DNA of 64,000 nt from assembly GCA_026636295.1 (NCBI GenBank), contig CP089462.1, forward strand, positions 1,409,235-1,473,234, in the 5' to 3' direction. Positions 10,357 through 19,457 of this stretch are shown piece after piece. The stretch comes from Medakamo hakoo. Its lineage: Eukaryota > Chlorophyta > Trebouxiophyceae > Coccomyxaceae. A program made the position numbers and the translations under genes. The first letter of the stretch is position 1. Each line of letters begins with the position of its first letter. The notes under the pieces were generated by a model. The model ran no database searches. It was given only the letters and a program-made list of their open reading frames with translations, and had not been told where the DNA came from.

Positions 10357-10779
10357 GAGCAGGCGGGGTGTAGTTTGTGTGGCTTCCAAGGACGCACACA
10401 GCGTGCGGCACGGCATGAAGAGAGTGATGATGATGATGAGGGAAGAAGTAAAGAGGGAGAGGATTGCAAACCGTGCTCGGCGCGCGGCAGAGTCGAATTG
10501 CGGCCCTTGCACGTCCTCTTTTCGCGTCCCTTCTCCACCGCGCCCGCCCGTCGCCTGCCGCTCCACGCCCCATTCCTGGGCGCGCAGGAGTGCAGGTAGC
10601 GAGGTGGAGGCCGCGGGCGCGTCGCCCTCGGCGCCCGAAAATAAAGAAGAACGCCGCGCCGCCGACGTTCCGCCGGACGCGCCCCCTCTCTCAACGTCGA
10701 GGAGGGGGTGGGTGCTCCCCATCCCTCCCTCTCCTCTCCCGAAAGAAAAGGCACGAACGCGAACGAAAAGGACGGAGGC
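10357..10779. other. Intergenic interval
   Basis: This is the 3' flank of the STK19-like gene and the 5' flank of polymerase eta. It contains a short GAT repeat (about 10424-10440) and a C/T-rich stretch before 10760. No gene is supported. Confidence 0.55.
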
Positions 10780-12693
10780 ATGCTCGACACGCACCGCGTG
10801 ATCATCCACTTGGACCTGGACGGCTTCTACGCCCAAGTCGAAGCCCGCCGCCTCGGCCTGCCCGACTCCACGCCCCTGGCCGTGCGCCAGTGGGGCGGCC
10901 TCATCGCCGTCTCGTACGCGGCCCGGGCCGCGGGCGTCTCCCGCTTCATGGACATCGCGGCCGCGCTGAGGGCCTGCCCCGACCTGGTCCTCGTCCACGT
11001 CCCGACCATCGGCGATGACGGGGTGGCGGACGGGACTGTGCTGTCGGGAGACGCGGCCGCGGCCCTCGCGGCCAAGCTCGCAGCGGGCGGCACCAACCCG
11101 GCGGGCAGTGCGGGCTCCTCGGCCGCGCTGCCCGAAAAGCGGGAGCGCAAGGCCTGCCTGGAGCGCTACCGGTCCGCGTCTGCGGCCGTCATGGCGACGC
11201 TCCGGTCCGCTGCCGGCCCGAAATGCCCCGTGGAAAAAGCGTCCATCGACGAAGCGTACATCGACGCGACCGCGGCCGTCGACGGTCTGTTGGCGGGGCC
11301 CGACCCGGCCGCGGCCGCGGCCGCGCTGGCGTCCGAAGCGGCCGCGGCGGTGGGCGCGGACACGTTGGGCCCCACCCCGCTCGACCCGACTGCCTCCGTG
11401 TTCGACGCCCGCCTCGCCGCCGGCGCGGCGCTGGCCGGCCGGTGGCGGGCGGCCATCGCGGCGGCGCACGGCTACTCGTCGTCCGCGGGCATCGCGCACA
11501 ACAAGCTGGTCGCCAAAGTCGCGTCGGCGTCGCGCAAGCCCGCCCGCCAGACGGTCGTGCCGGGCCGGGCGGTGGCCGGGCTGCTGGCGGGTCTGCCCCT
11601 GTCCAAACTGCCCGGGTTTGGTGGCAAGCTGGGCGAGGCGGTCGCGGCGGCCGTCGTGCCGGCAGGTGGCGGCGGCGGACGCGGCGGCGGCGCCGACCCG
11701 CCGACCACCATCACCGTCGGCGACGCGGCGGCGGTCCCCTTCCCCGCCCTCGTGTCCGCCCTGGGCGGTGACGCGTCCCGCGCCGCGGCCGTCCGCGCCG
11801 CGCTCGCGGGCGACGACGGCGGGTCGCCCGTCGTGGAGAAGGCCGCGCCGAAGAGCCTGCTGTCCGCCAAAAGCTTTGAGGGCACGAGCAACCCGGCCGC
11901 GTTGGCGGGGTGGATGAAGGTCCTGGCGGACGAGCTGGCGGGGCGGCTGGCCGCCGACGGCCGCCGCGCCCGCGTCCTGGCGCTGTCCTACCGCGGGCCG
12001 CGCTCCGGCGGCGGCGAACGGTCTGTGCGCGGGCCCATGCCGCCGCCCGGCGCCGGCGGCGGCGGCGCGCCCAGCGCCGTGGCCATTGCAGCCGCGGGCA
12101 TGGCGTTGCTGAAAAAAGCGGGGAGTGCCGCGATTCCGTGCGACCGCCTGGCGCTGGCGGCGGCCGACTTTGCGGAGCCCGTCGCGACGGGCGGGGCGGC
12201 CATCACCGCGTTTTTCGGGCGGGCGAAGGGTGGTGGGGGGGGCGCGCCCGGTGCGGCCGCCCCTCCTCCTCCTCCTCCACCGCCGCCGCCGCCGCCCGCC
12301 CCTCCTCGCCCTGCGCCGCCTGCCAACCCTTTGGCCGCGGCGTTCGCCCGCGGCAGCGGCAGCAGCGGCACGGCCGCAGCGACACAGGCGGTGAAAGCGG
12401 GGAAGGAGGAGCGGGTCGGGGCGCGCCCGCCCTCCCCTCCACCGCCACAGCCTCCGCCGCCCGCCGACGAGCCCGACCCGGTCCTGGCCGGCGTGGACGT
12501 CGCGGAACAGCGTCGCATCCTGCGCGACATCGAGGTGGCCGCTTTGGCGGGGCGCGCCGGTGGCGCGGGCAAGCGGCGTAGCGACGCAGGTGGCGCGCCC
12601 GCGCCGCCGCCGCCCAAGCGGCCGGCCGCGCCGCGCGGCCCGCGCCAGGCGTCCCTCGGCACCGCCTTCCGCCCGGCGGCCCAACAAAAGTAG
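10780..12693 (+). CDS. POLH: DNA polymerase eta (Y-family translesion polymerase)
   Basis: A single exon of 637 residues. Y-family catalytic motifs are HLDLDGFYAQVE (metal-binding Asp) and KASIDEAYIDAT (SxDE). Pol-eta-type segments are LIAVSYAARAAGVSR, GYSSSAGIAHNKLVAKVAS, LPGFGGKLGE (helix-hairpin-helix) and KSLLSAKSFEGT (little finger). These match pol eta better than kappa or iota. It bypasses UV dimers in the nucleus. The C-terminus is Pro/Ala/Gly-rich. It has a PIP-box-like GAAITAFFGR lacking the usual Gln and a second weak candidate, RQASLGTAF, near the end. I see no clear UBZ zinc finger. The stop lies 80 bp from the converging PPR gene. Confidence 0.92.
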   Translation: MLDTHRVIIHLDLDGFYAQVEARRLGLPDSTPLAVRQWGGLIAVSYAARAAGVSRFMDIAAALRACPDLVLVHVPTIGDDGVADGTVLSGDAAAALAAKLAAGGTNPAGSAGSSAALPEKRERKACLERYRSASAAVMATLRSAAGPKCPVEKASIDEAYIDATAAVDGLLAGPDPAAAAAALASEAAAAVGADTLGPTPLDPTASVFDARLAAGAALAGRWRAAIAAAHGYSSSAGIAHNKLVAKVASASRKPARQTVVPGRAVAGLLAGLPLSKLPGFGGKLGEAVAAAVVPAGGGGGRGGGADPPTTITVGDAAAVPFPALVSALGGDASRAAAVRAALAGDDGGSPVVEKAAPKSLLSAKSFEGTSNPAALAGWMKVLADELAGRLAADGRRARVLALSYRGPRSGGGERSVRGPMPPPGAGGGGAPSAVAIAAAGMALLKKAGSAAIPCDRLALAAADFAEPVATGGAAITAFFGRAKGGGGGAPGAAAPPPPPPPPPPPPAPPRPAPPANPLAAAFARGSGSSGTAAATQAVKAGKEERVGARPPSPPPPQPPPPADEPDPVLAGVDVAEQRRILRDIEVAALAGRAGGAGKRRSDAGGAPAPPPPKRPAAPRGPRQASLGTAFRPAAQQK

Positions 12694-12773
12694 ATTGTTA
12701 GTGCGTGTGCGTCTGTGCGCGCGCGTGTGTGTAACCAGGTCAAAACAATGCAACAATTCCTCGTCCTTTCTCT

Positions 12774-13469
12774 TCACGCCCCAAACGCTTTCTTCAGCAG
12801 CGACCGCAGCGCGCGCCGCTGGCGCACGGCCTCCACCGTCCCCGCGGACGGTTCGATGCCGGCGGCCTCCATCTGGGCGATGATGGCGGCGCCGCGTTCC
12901 AGGTCCTTTGTCCGGGCGGCGGCGCCCAGGGCCGCGTTGAAGACGGCAGGCGTGGGGGCCAGGCCGGCGGCGGACATGGCCGCCATCAGCTTGCCGAGCT
13001 CCGCCCAGGCTGGGGGGTCGGCCGCCGCGCACGCGCGGGCGAGCGCTTCAAACGCACGGGCGTCAGGCTTGAGGCCCGTCGCCTCACCAAACAGGCTCTC
13101 GTACGCCGTCAAAGCCAGCCGCGCATTGCCGACGCACGCGTCCAGGACGGCCGTCGCCAGGCGGGCGTCCGGCGTCACGCGCCCGGCCCGGACGGCGGCC
13201 GCGACCGTGTCCAGCGCGTCCGCCGCCCGGCCGGCCCGCCCCAGCTGGCCGACCTTGCGTGTCAGGTCGACGAGGGCTTGGCGGGAGCTTGGCGTGGCGG
13301 TCGCGGTGGTCGGCTCGTCCGCGCCGACCAGGGCACGCGGCGGGGCGGTCGACCGGCGAGCGCGGCCGGGTTGGCGGCGGCCGGGGCGGCCGGGTTGATG
13401 GGGCGGCCGGGTTGGCCGCGCGGCGGCCAGCGGCGGCGCGAGGCGCGTCGGCCGGAGGGCGAGGTGCAT
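12774..13469 (-). CDS. Small pentatricopeptide-repeat (PPR) protein, organelle-targeted
   Basis: A single exon of 231 residues. The first ~50 residues are Arg/Pro/Ala-rich and acid-poor, as in a transit peptide. Helical-repeat units of PPR type follow, for example DALDTVAAAVRAGRVTPD, ARAFEALARACAAADPP, LGKLMAAMSAAGLAPTPAVF and AAIIAQMEAAGIEPS, with the typical G-(L/I)-x-P turn between repeats. PPR proteins bind organellar RNA; with about four or five repeats this one is short. The target is unknown. It is head-to-head with the EBP2 gene (234 bp). Confidence 0.82.
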   Translation of the reverse strand: MHLALRPTRLAPPLAAARPTRPPHQPGRPGRRQPGRARRSTAPPRALVGADEPTTATATPSSRQALVDLTRKVGQLGRAGRAADALDTVAAAVRAGRVTPDARLATAVLDACVGNARLALTAYESLFGEATGLKPDARAFEALARACAAADPPAWAELGKLMAAMSAAGLAPTPAVFNAALGAAARTKDLERGAAIIAQMEAAGIEPSAGTVEAVRQRRALRSLLKKAFGA

Positions 13470-13703
13470 TGGTCACGGGTCACGCCTCTTTCCGCGCGTC
13501 AGGGGGTGTGTGCTTGTGCTTGGCACAGTGAGCAATGCTGCGCGCTGATTGTGAGGGCGTGAGAGTGAGCGGGCGCGTTACGCGGCGGCAGAAGAAGTGA
13601 GCATGGGCCGTCGGCCCCAAACGTGTGTGTGAATCACACGAGAGTTTGGACCGACCGAACGAAAAACGGCGGCGGCATTTCTCTCTGTGGCACACAGCAA
13701 CCA
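13470..13703. promoter_or_regulatory. Shared upstream region, PPR gene and EBP2
   Basis: 234 bp between divergent start codons. No TATA or recognised operator is seen. Confidence 0.4.
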
Positions 13704-15086
13704 ATGGCCCGCCACCCTGTACAACCCTCCTCCTCTGAAGAGGATGCATCCGACCTCAGCGACGCCGGCTCGCTAGACTCCCTGGAAGACGAGGTGCGAG
13801 TGTGGCGCCCTTTTTTTTCTTCCGCTTTGCCTTGGTCTCCCGGCTAGCCGCCGCGCCAAGCCTTTGCACGCCCCCGCCCACGCCCGCCCACACTCACTCC
13901 CACTCCAATCCATACCCGCGCACCGATAGGTTAAAGCCTTGGCCGCCGCCCGCCGGGGCGACGCCGACGGCGCTGGCTCGTCTGGCGAGGAAGAGGACGA
14001 CAAGGAAGCCAATGCGCCCGCTGCTGCGTCCGACCGCGCCCCGCTCAATGACACGGCCGCCATGGAGGACCTGCTGGAAGACATAGCCTGGCCGGCGGGC
14101 GCGGCGTGGGCGGAGGGCCGGGCCCTGACGTCGCCGTGGGTGGATGAGGTGAGAATGATTGGGGGTGGGCGGAGGAGGCGTCACGACCAAGGACACGGCG
14201 CCGACCCTCCGACCACACCCGTCCTCATGATCACAAGCGCACCCCCATTCCCATCCCACCCCTTCACAACAGGTCCCGGACCCGGACAACGACCTGGCCC
14301 GGGAGCTGGCCTTCCACGCCCAGGCCCTGGCGGCGGCGCGGGCGGCGACGGCGTCTGCCGCGGCGGCGGACGTGCCCTGGGCGCGGCCTGCGGACTACTT
14401 TGCCGAGATGGTCAAATCCGACGCGCACATGGCCCGGGTGCGGGCCCAGCTGGAGTATGAAAAGACGCAGATTGATGCTGCCGATGAACGGTGCGTTGCA
14501 TGCGTGGAGGGAGTGGGTGCTGGTGGTGCGCGGCGGACGCGACTCGAAAAAACGCACTCACACCCATGCATCCCAACCCCCTCATTTTTCCAGGCGGAAG
14601 CAGCGGGAGGCCAAGCAATTCTCCAAGCGTGTCCAGGCCGAGCGTAAAAAGGAGAAAGTGGCCGCACGCAAAGCCGCTGTCGCGGGCGTGGCCAAATTGC
14701 GCGCGGACCGCAAGCGCTCCGGCTTCGCGGGCGGCCTGGACGTGGGCGCGGCTGCGCTCGATCTCATGGACGGCTCCGTGCGTGCGGCGCTGGGCACGCG
14801 CTTCGACCCGTCCGCCTCCCGCAAACCGTCGGCTAAACGGGCCGCCCGTGACGCGAAGTACGGCTTTGGAGGGAGGGCCAACACCGGGCGGCGCCGCAAT
14901 GACGCGTCCTCTGCGGCCGACACGCGCGACTACCGCCCGGCCCGCTTCGACGACGGCTTCAAAAAGAAGGGCGGCGGCGGCAAGGGAGGCGGCGGTGGCG
15001 GGTTTGGGAAGAAAAAGGGCGGGGGTGGCGGCGCGGCGAAGCGGCCGGGCAAAGCCCGGCGCGCGGCCGCGCGGGCGGGGCGGTGA
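13704..15086 (+). CDS. EBP2: EBP2-like rRNA-processing protein
   Basis: Four exons (13704-13793, 13930-14148, 14273-14490, 14594-15086) keep phase and give 339 residues. The acidic N-terminus contains SSSEEDASDLSDAGSLDSLEDE. The EBP2 core follows: DNDLARELAFHAQAL, then PWARPADYFAEMVKSDAHM and a Lys/Arg-rich QREAKQFSKRVQAERKK. The C-terminus is Gly/Lys-rich (FGKKKGGGGG), like the nucleolar tails of EBP2 proteins. EBP2 acts in 27S pre-rRNA processing and 60S assembly in the nucleolus. All three introns are 104-136 bp with GTG donors. Family identity rests on the DYFAEMVKSD block and is strong. Confidence 0.92.
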
Positions 15087-15176
15087 GGGGCTTTTTCTCC
15101 TGTACCAAAAAAAATGTGTTGTGCTGGTTTTTTGTGTTCTGTTTTTTCACTCACGGGGTCTCTGCATGTGAGTGCC

Positions 15177-17513
15177 TCACTCGAGCGCGGCCGCGGCTTC
15201 ATAGTACAGCATGGCAGACCTCCCCGCCCCCGCAGCCGTCGCGGCGCCGGCCGCGGCCTCGTACAGTTCCGCCGCGGCGGCGCTGTCGTCCCTGTCCGCG
15301 GCCAGTTTTGCAGCAGCAGCCAACAGCTCGTGCTCCGGCCGCCCTCCACCGGGCAACGCCGCAAACTCAGCTTCGGCCGCAGCTTCTAAATCCGCGGCCG
15401 CCGCGGCCGCAGCTGCACCACCCGGCAGCGGTGGCCGCGGTTTTCTAGGTGCTGTCGCGGCGGCCAGCCAAGCCGCTTCATCGCGGCCACCCGGGGTGGA
15501 GGAGGCGTCGGCGGCCGCGTAGGCAGCAGCCGCGGCGGCAGCAGACCGCACGCCCGCCCGGGCGCCCGCGGCGGCGAGCGCCGCGGCGAGGGCCGGGCTG
15601 CCTGCTTCGTCGACGCCGACTTCTCCCGCTTCTTTGCCCGCCGCGACCAGGCCGGCCAGCAGCGCCGACGATGGCGGCACGCCCGCGGCTGTGCGGGCCA
15701 GCACACCCAGCGCGGCCGGCCACCCTCCCGCCGCCGCCCGGCGCAGGTGGAACAGGCCTGCGCGGCGGGCGGCGGTGACGAGGGAGGGCGGGTGCAGTTC
15801 CGCCAACGCTACCGTTTCCGCGTGCAGGCGCGCGGCCTCGAAGTGGAACCGGGCGTGGCGGGATGGAGGGTGTGGGGCGGCGTCGGCTGACGCCACCGCT
15901 TCATCCAGGGACGGCGGCGGCGGGGGTGGGCGGGAGGCGGACGCGCCGCCCACCGGGACGACCGCGACGGCGGACGCGGCGGCCGCGGCGGCGGCGGCCG
16001 CGCCAGGCGTCAGCCCCGTCCGGCACCGGGACAGGGCGGCCGACCGCGCGGCCGCGGCCGCCGTCGCCGCGTCAACGGCAGGCGCAGGCGGCCCTTCGTC
16101 CTCACCACCCGACGGCTTGTCCGCCCCGCCGCTGGCGGCCACGGTGTCCGCGTCGCACCGCTGAAACGGCGGCAGCCCCAGCCGCCCGCACAACGGGTTG
16201 CAGGCGTGGCTCAAAAAAAAGAGCGCGATGCCGCGCGCGCCCAGGTTGCCGCTCCCGTAGCCCAGCCCGTCCGCCGTGTGGATTTGCGGGTCGGTGTAAT
16301 AGTCGCCCACGCCTTGGATGTCCACCACGATGCGGTCGCCGTCCGTGGCTTCAAACGTGAAGTGGGAGAAGGCTTGTGGGGTGAAGCGGGCGGCAGAGGC
16401 CGCGTCGACGGAAGGCGGCGAGGCAGAGGTGGCTGGGCCGCAGTCGCCACCGTCCAGCACCGCCGGACAGCCGTCGCCCTCGCCCGCGGCGACGTGGCCG
16501 GCATTGGAATTGTACTTGACGTACTCGCCGTCGATCGCGTTTTCAGCGGCGTAGAAACCGACCAAGTGGGCGCCGTCGTCGTCGTCGTCGCCCTCGCCGG
16601 CAGCGCCGCCCGTCCTCGACCCGGGCGGCCGCGGGTGCACCTCCAGGGCGCACGCGGCAATGACGTCCACTTTCTTGGGCGGGTCCGTGCGGGAGTACGC
16701 GTCCGCCAGCCGCTTGGCGTCCATCTGCGTGCGCACGTCCATGAGGTAGGTCGACGGCGGGGCGGGCGGCGCGCCCGGGCGGGACCGGTAGCGCTTCGCG
16801 ACAAAGGCGGGCGCGCGCTCCCAGCCCAGGACGGACGTCGACGCGCCTCCGCCGCCCGCCCGGTCCGTGCCGTCGTCGTCCTCCTCCGGCGCGTGCCCGC
16901 CCCCGCCCAAGGCCCCGCCCCACGTCGACAGCTTCAGCATGCGCCGGCACTCGCGCATCGCGCCCGCCGCAAAGGGCGCCGCCTCCAGCTTGATCACGAC
17001 CGTGTCGACGGTCCAGGCGCACCGCCCGGCGTCGTACCGGTGCCGCGTGGCCCGGCGCATGGGGAGCGGGGCGAAGCGGGCCGACGACCAGGGGTCGGCC
17101 AGGCGGGCGGCGTGCAGGCGGCCAGACGCGGCCGCGGCGGCCGCCGCCCGGCGCCAGAGCGCGCGCGCCGCTTCGGTCGTCCCCGGCGGTGTGGCGTGGT
17201 GGAGGGCGTGCGGGAGGGCGGCGTGCAAGCCTGACCGGTCGGTCAGGCCGCCCAGGGCGGCTTGCAACAGAGCCAGCGCCGCGGCGGGGCCGGCGGACGC
17301 TTCGGCCCGGCGGACGAGCGCGTCCAGGTCGGCGGCCAGGGCAGAGACCGCCCGAGCGGCGTCGGCGGTGGTTGCGCCGGCAGAGGCCGCCCGAGCATCG
17401 GCGGTGGCCGCGCCGTCGCCGCCACTGCGTCCGTGTTCGACGCCGCCGCCGCCGGGCGGGGCCAGTGTTGGTGGGTCCGCCGGTTCGGTTACGCTGGGCA
17501 GACCCGGCGTCAT
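15177..17513 (-). CDS. EEF2K: Eukaryotic elongation factor 2 kinase (alpha-kinase) homologue
   Basis: A single exon of 778 residues. The atypical alpha-kinase domain is read in order: TVDTVVIKLEAAPFAAGAMR with ECRRMLKL (ATP site), VDVIAACALEV, EYVKYNSNAGHV, FTPQAFSHFTFEATDG, then VDIQGVGDYYTDPQIHT and GNLGARGIALFFLSHACN, the catalytic and zinc-binding block. The C-terminal Ala-rich helical region looks like Sel1/TPR repeats, as in eEF2K. The enzyme phosphorylates and slows elongation factor 2. I see no obvious N-terminal calmodulin-binding motif, though that region is low complexity. The start at 17513 is chosen because upstream codons run into the proteasome promoter. eEF2K is generally considered absent from land plants. 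Confidence 0.9.
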   Translation of the reverse strand: MTPGLPSVTEPADPPTLAPPGGGGVEHGRSGGDGAATADARAASAGATTADAARAVSALAADLDALVRRAEASAGPAAALALLQAALGGLTDRSGLHAALPHALHHATPPGTTEAARALWRRAAAAAAASGRLHAARLADPWSSARFAPLPMRRATRHRYDAGRCAWTVDTVVIKLEAAPFAAGAMRECRRMLKLSTWGGALGGGGHAPEEDDDGTDRAGGGGASTSVLGWERAPAFVAKRYRSRPGAPPAPPSTYLMDVRTQMDAKRLADAYSRTDPPKKVDVIAACALEVHPRPPGSRTGGAAGEGDDDDDGAHLVGFYAAENAIDGEYVKYNSNAGHVAAGEGDGCPAVLDGGDCGPATSASPPSVDAASAARFTPQAFSHFTFEATDGDRIVVDIQGVGDYYTDPQIHTADGLGYGSGNLGARGIALFFLSHACNPLCGRLGLPPFQRCDADTVAASGGADKPSGGEDEGPPAPAVDAATAAAAARSAALSRCRTGLTPGAAAAAAAAASAVAVVPVGGASASRPPPPPPSLDEAVASADAAPHPPSRHARFHFEAARLHAETVALAELHPPSLVTAARRAGLFHLRRAAAGGWPAALGVLARTAAGVPPSSALLAGLVAAGKEAGEVGVDEAGSPALAAALAAAGARAGVRSAAAAAAAYAAADASSTPGGRDEAAWLAAATAPRKPRPPLPGGAAAAAAAADLEAAAEAEFAALPGGGRPEHELLAAAAKLAADRDDSAAAAELYEAAAGAATAAGAGRSAMLYYEAAAALE

Positions 17514-17699
17514 GCCTGGCGACGGGTCAAAAAGGGCGCCGCCCCCCCCTGCCGTCGGTTTGGACGGGGACGAAACGAGAGAACAAAAAATGACGCCCTG
17601 GCTTTCTAGACCTGCATTTCGTGTCGGGGGCCGAGCGCGCACCACCCTCCGCAAACAAAGAAGGCGCGCGCACGCAGGCACGGTTGAGACAGCCCCGCC
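17514..17699. promoter_or_regulatory. Shared upstream region, eEF2K and PSMA4
   Basis: 186 bp between divergent ATGs. No TATA box is visible. Confidence 0.45.
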
Positions 17700-18904
17700 A
17701 TGGCTCGCCGCTACGACAGCCGGACGACGACGTTCAGCCCCGAGGGGCGGCTGTACCAGGTGAGTGCCGGGGCCCAGCGCTGTTGGCGCGAGAGCCAGCG
17801 CGGGAGACAGCGAGCGATTTCGATGGGCTCGACGATTTTTTCCCCTCCGCCCCACACCCCATCCACGCAGGTCGAGTACGCCATGGAAGCCATCTCGAAT
17901 GCCGGTGCTGCGGTTGGCATCCTGGCCCGCGACGGCGTCGTTTTGGCCGCGGAGAAGCGCATCACGTCCAAGGTAAGGAGACGAGGCGGTGCGCGAGGCG
18001 GGGCACGCCAGACATTCGTTTGTGCGACGCAGCACACGCCGCGCGGGCCACCCTTCCACGGCCCACGCCGCTTTTGGCGGACGCTCTGGCGTCCGCTCCA
18101 AACCCTGGTGGCAGCGGGCGACGCATCCGGCCCCCTCCTCGCCTCCCAAACGCACCACGATCTCACGCACGCGCGCGCGCGCCCACACCCCACACCCCAC
18201 ACCCCGCCCCTCCCACCTACCTCATACAGCTCCTGGACACGACCGCCGTCGGCGTCCGCCGCGAGAAAATGTACGCGCTGGCCGGCCACATCGCCGCTGC
18301 CGTCGCCGGCATCACCGCCGACGCCAACATCCTGGTCAACACGGGCCGCCTGGCCGCCCAGCGCCACGCGTTTGCGTACGGCGAGCCCGTCCCCGTCGAG
18401 CAGCTGGTCCGGTCCCTGTGCGACGCCAAGCAGGCGTACACCCAGTTCGGCGGGCTGCGGCCGTACGGCGTCTCCCTGCTGTACGCGGGCTGGGACGCGG
18501 TGCGCGGCTTCCAACTGTACCAGAGCGACCCGTCCGGCAACTACAGCGGGTGGCTCGCGACCGCGGTCGGCGCGAACGCGCCCGCCGCCCAGGGCCTGCT
18601 GCGGTCGGAGTACCCGGCGGGCGAGGGCGAGGCCCGGCCGTCCGTCCAGGACGCGGCCCGCCTGGCCGTCAAAGTCCTGTCCAAGACCATGGACGCGTCC
18701 AGCCTGGACGCGGACAAGGTCGAGCTCGTGACCATCACGTGCCCGGCCGGCGCCGCGGCCGCCGCCGAGGCCGCCGCCGTGGGCGGGGCGCCGGGCGAGG
18801 ACGACGGCGGCGTGGTGTACACGGTGTACGACGCGGCCGCGCTGGCCCCCCTGCTGGAGGAGGTCAACGCCGCGACGGCGAAAGCGAAAGCGGAGGACGA
18901 GTGA
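17700..18904 (+). CDS. PSMA4: 20S proteasome alpha subunit, PSMA4/PAC1 type
   Basis: Exons 17700-17759, 17871-17972 and 18230-18904 give 278 residues. The start [20 protein letters not shown] and the following [12 protein letters not shown] are the alpha-subunit signature. The blocks [52 protein letters not shown] and [14 protein letters not shown] match the alpha-4 (plant alpha-3/PAC) subunit specifically. It forms part of the outer heptameric gate ring of the 20S proteasome in cytosol and nucleus. The C-terminus is longer and Ala/Glu-rich, ending KAKAEDE. Introns of 111 and 257 bp both keep phase 0. Confidence 0.97.
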
Positions 18905-19457
18905 GGGGGGGAGGGGGAGAGGGACGGGGCCGGGAAACCCTGTGCAGAAGCAGTGAGCCGCGTTTTTTCCAGTTTTTTTTCCCGTCAGGGCGCGCAGGCC
19001 GTGCGCCTTTCGCGGTCTCATTCCGCACGCACGCGCCTGTTCAGGCTTTTCCCTGGTCTGTGGTGGAGGCGAGGGTTGTGTGTGTGCCGGAGGGTGTGCC
19101 GAGGGCGCGCGCGCGCGCCCGCTCGTGACGCAGGCGAGAGTTTTCCTTCGTCCAACGCAACAACGTTTTTTTTTGGACGCGGCAGACCTGCAAACAACAC
19201 GACAGTGTGTGGTGCGTCTGGGATGTTGGACGCGCGTCCGGCGGCGGCTCTTTTACCGCATGCCGCTAGATGGGCCACCGCCCGCAGGACCCGTCGCGCG
19301 GGCGGGCGACTCCCACCGGCGGCGTGCGCCCCCTCAACGCGCGCGCGCCTCTTCCCGCGCCGTCGTCGCGCATGCAAAGGCGCGTCGTCTGGGCCGCTCG
19401 TTCTCTCACACACACATCCCGCGCCCACACACACGCCAGGCACAACCCCTCCCCACT
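18905..19457. other. Intergenic interval
   Basis: This is the 3' flank of PSMA4 and the promoter of the protease gene. It holds T-runs (18963-18968, 18974-18981, 19167-19174), a GC dinucleotide stretch near 19108-19118 and short CA repeats near 19407-19435. No gene is supported. Confidence 0.55.

Noticed and set aside
10201-13032. Minus-strand frame of 943 residues
   Set aside because: Antisense shadow of polymerase eta, which has clear motifs on plus.
15177-18200. eEF2K frame extended to 18200 (1007 residues)
   Set aside because: The extra N-terminus is antisense to the proteasome gene and its introns; the first sensible ATG is 17513.
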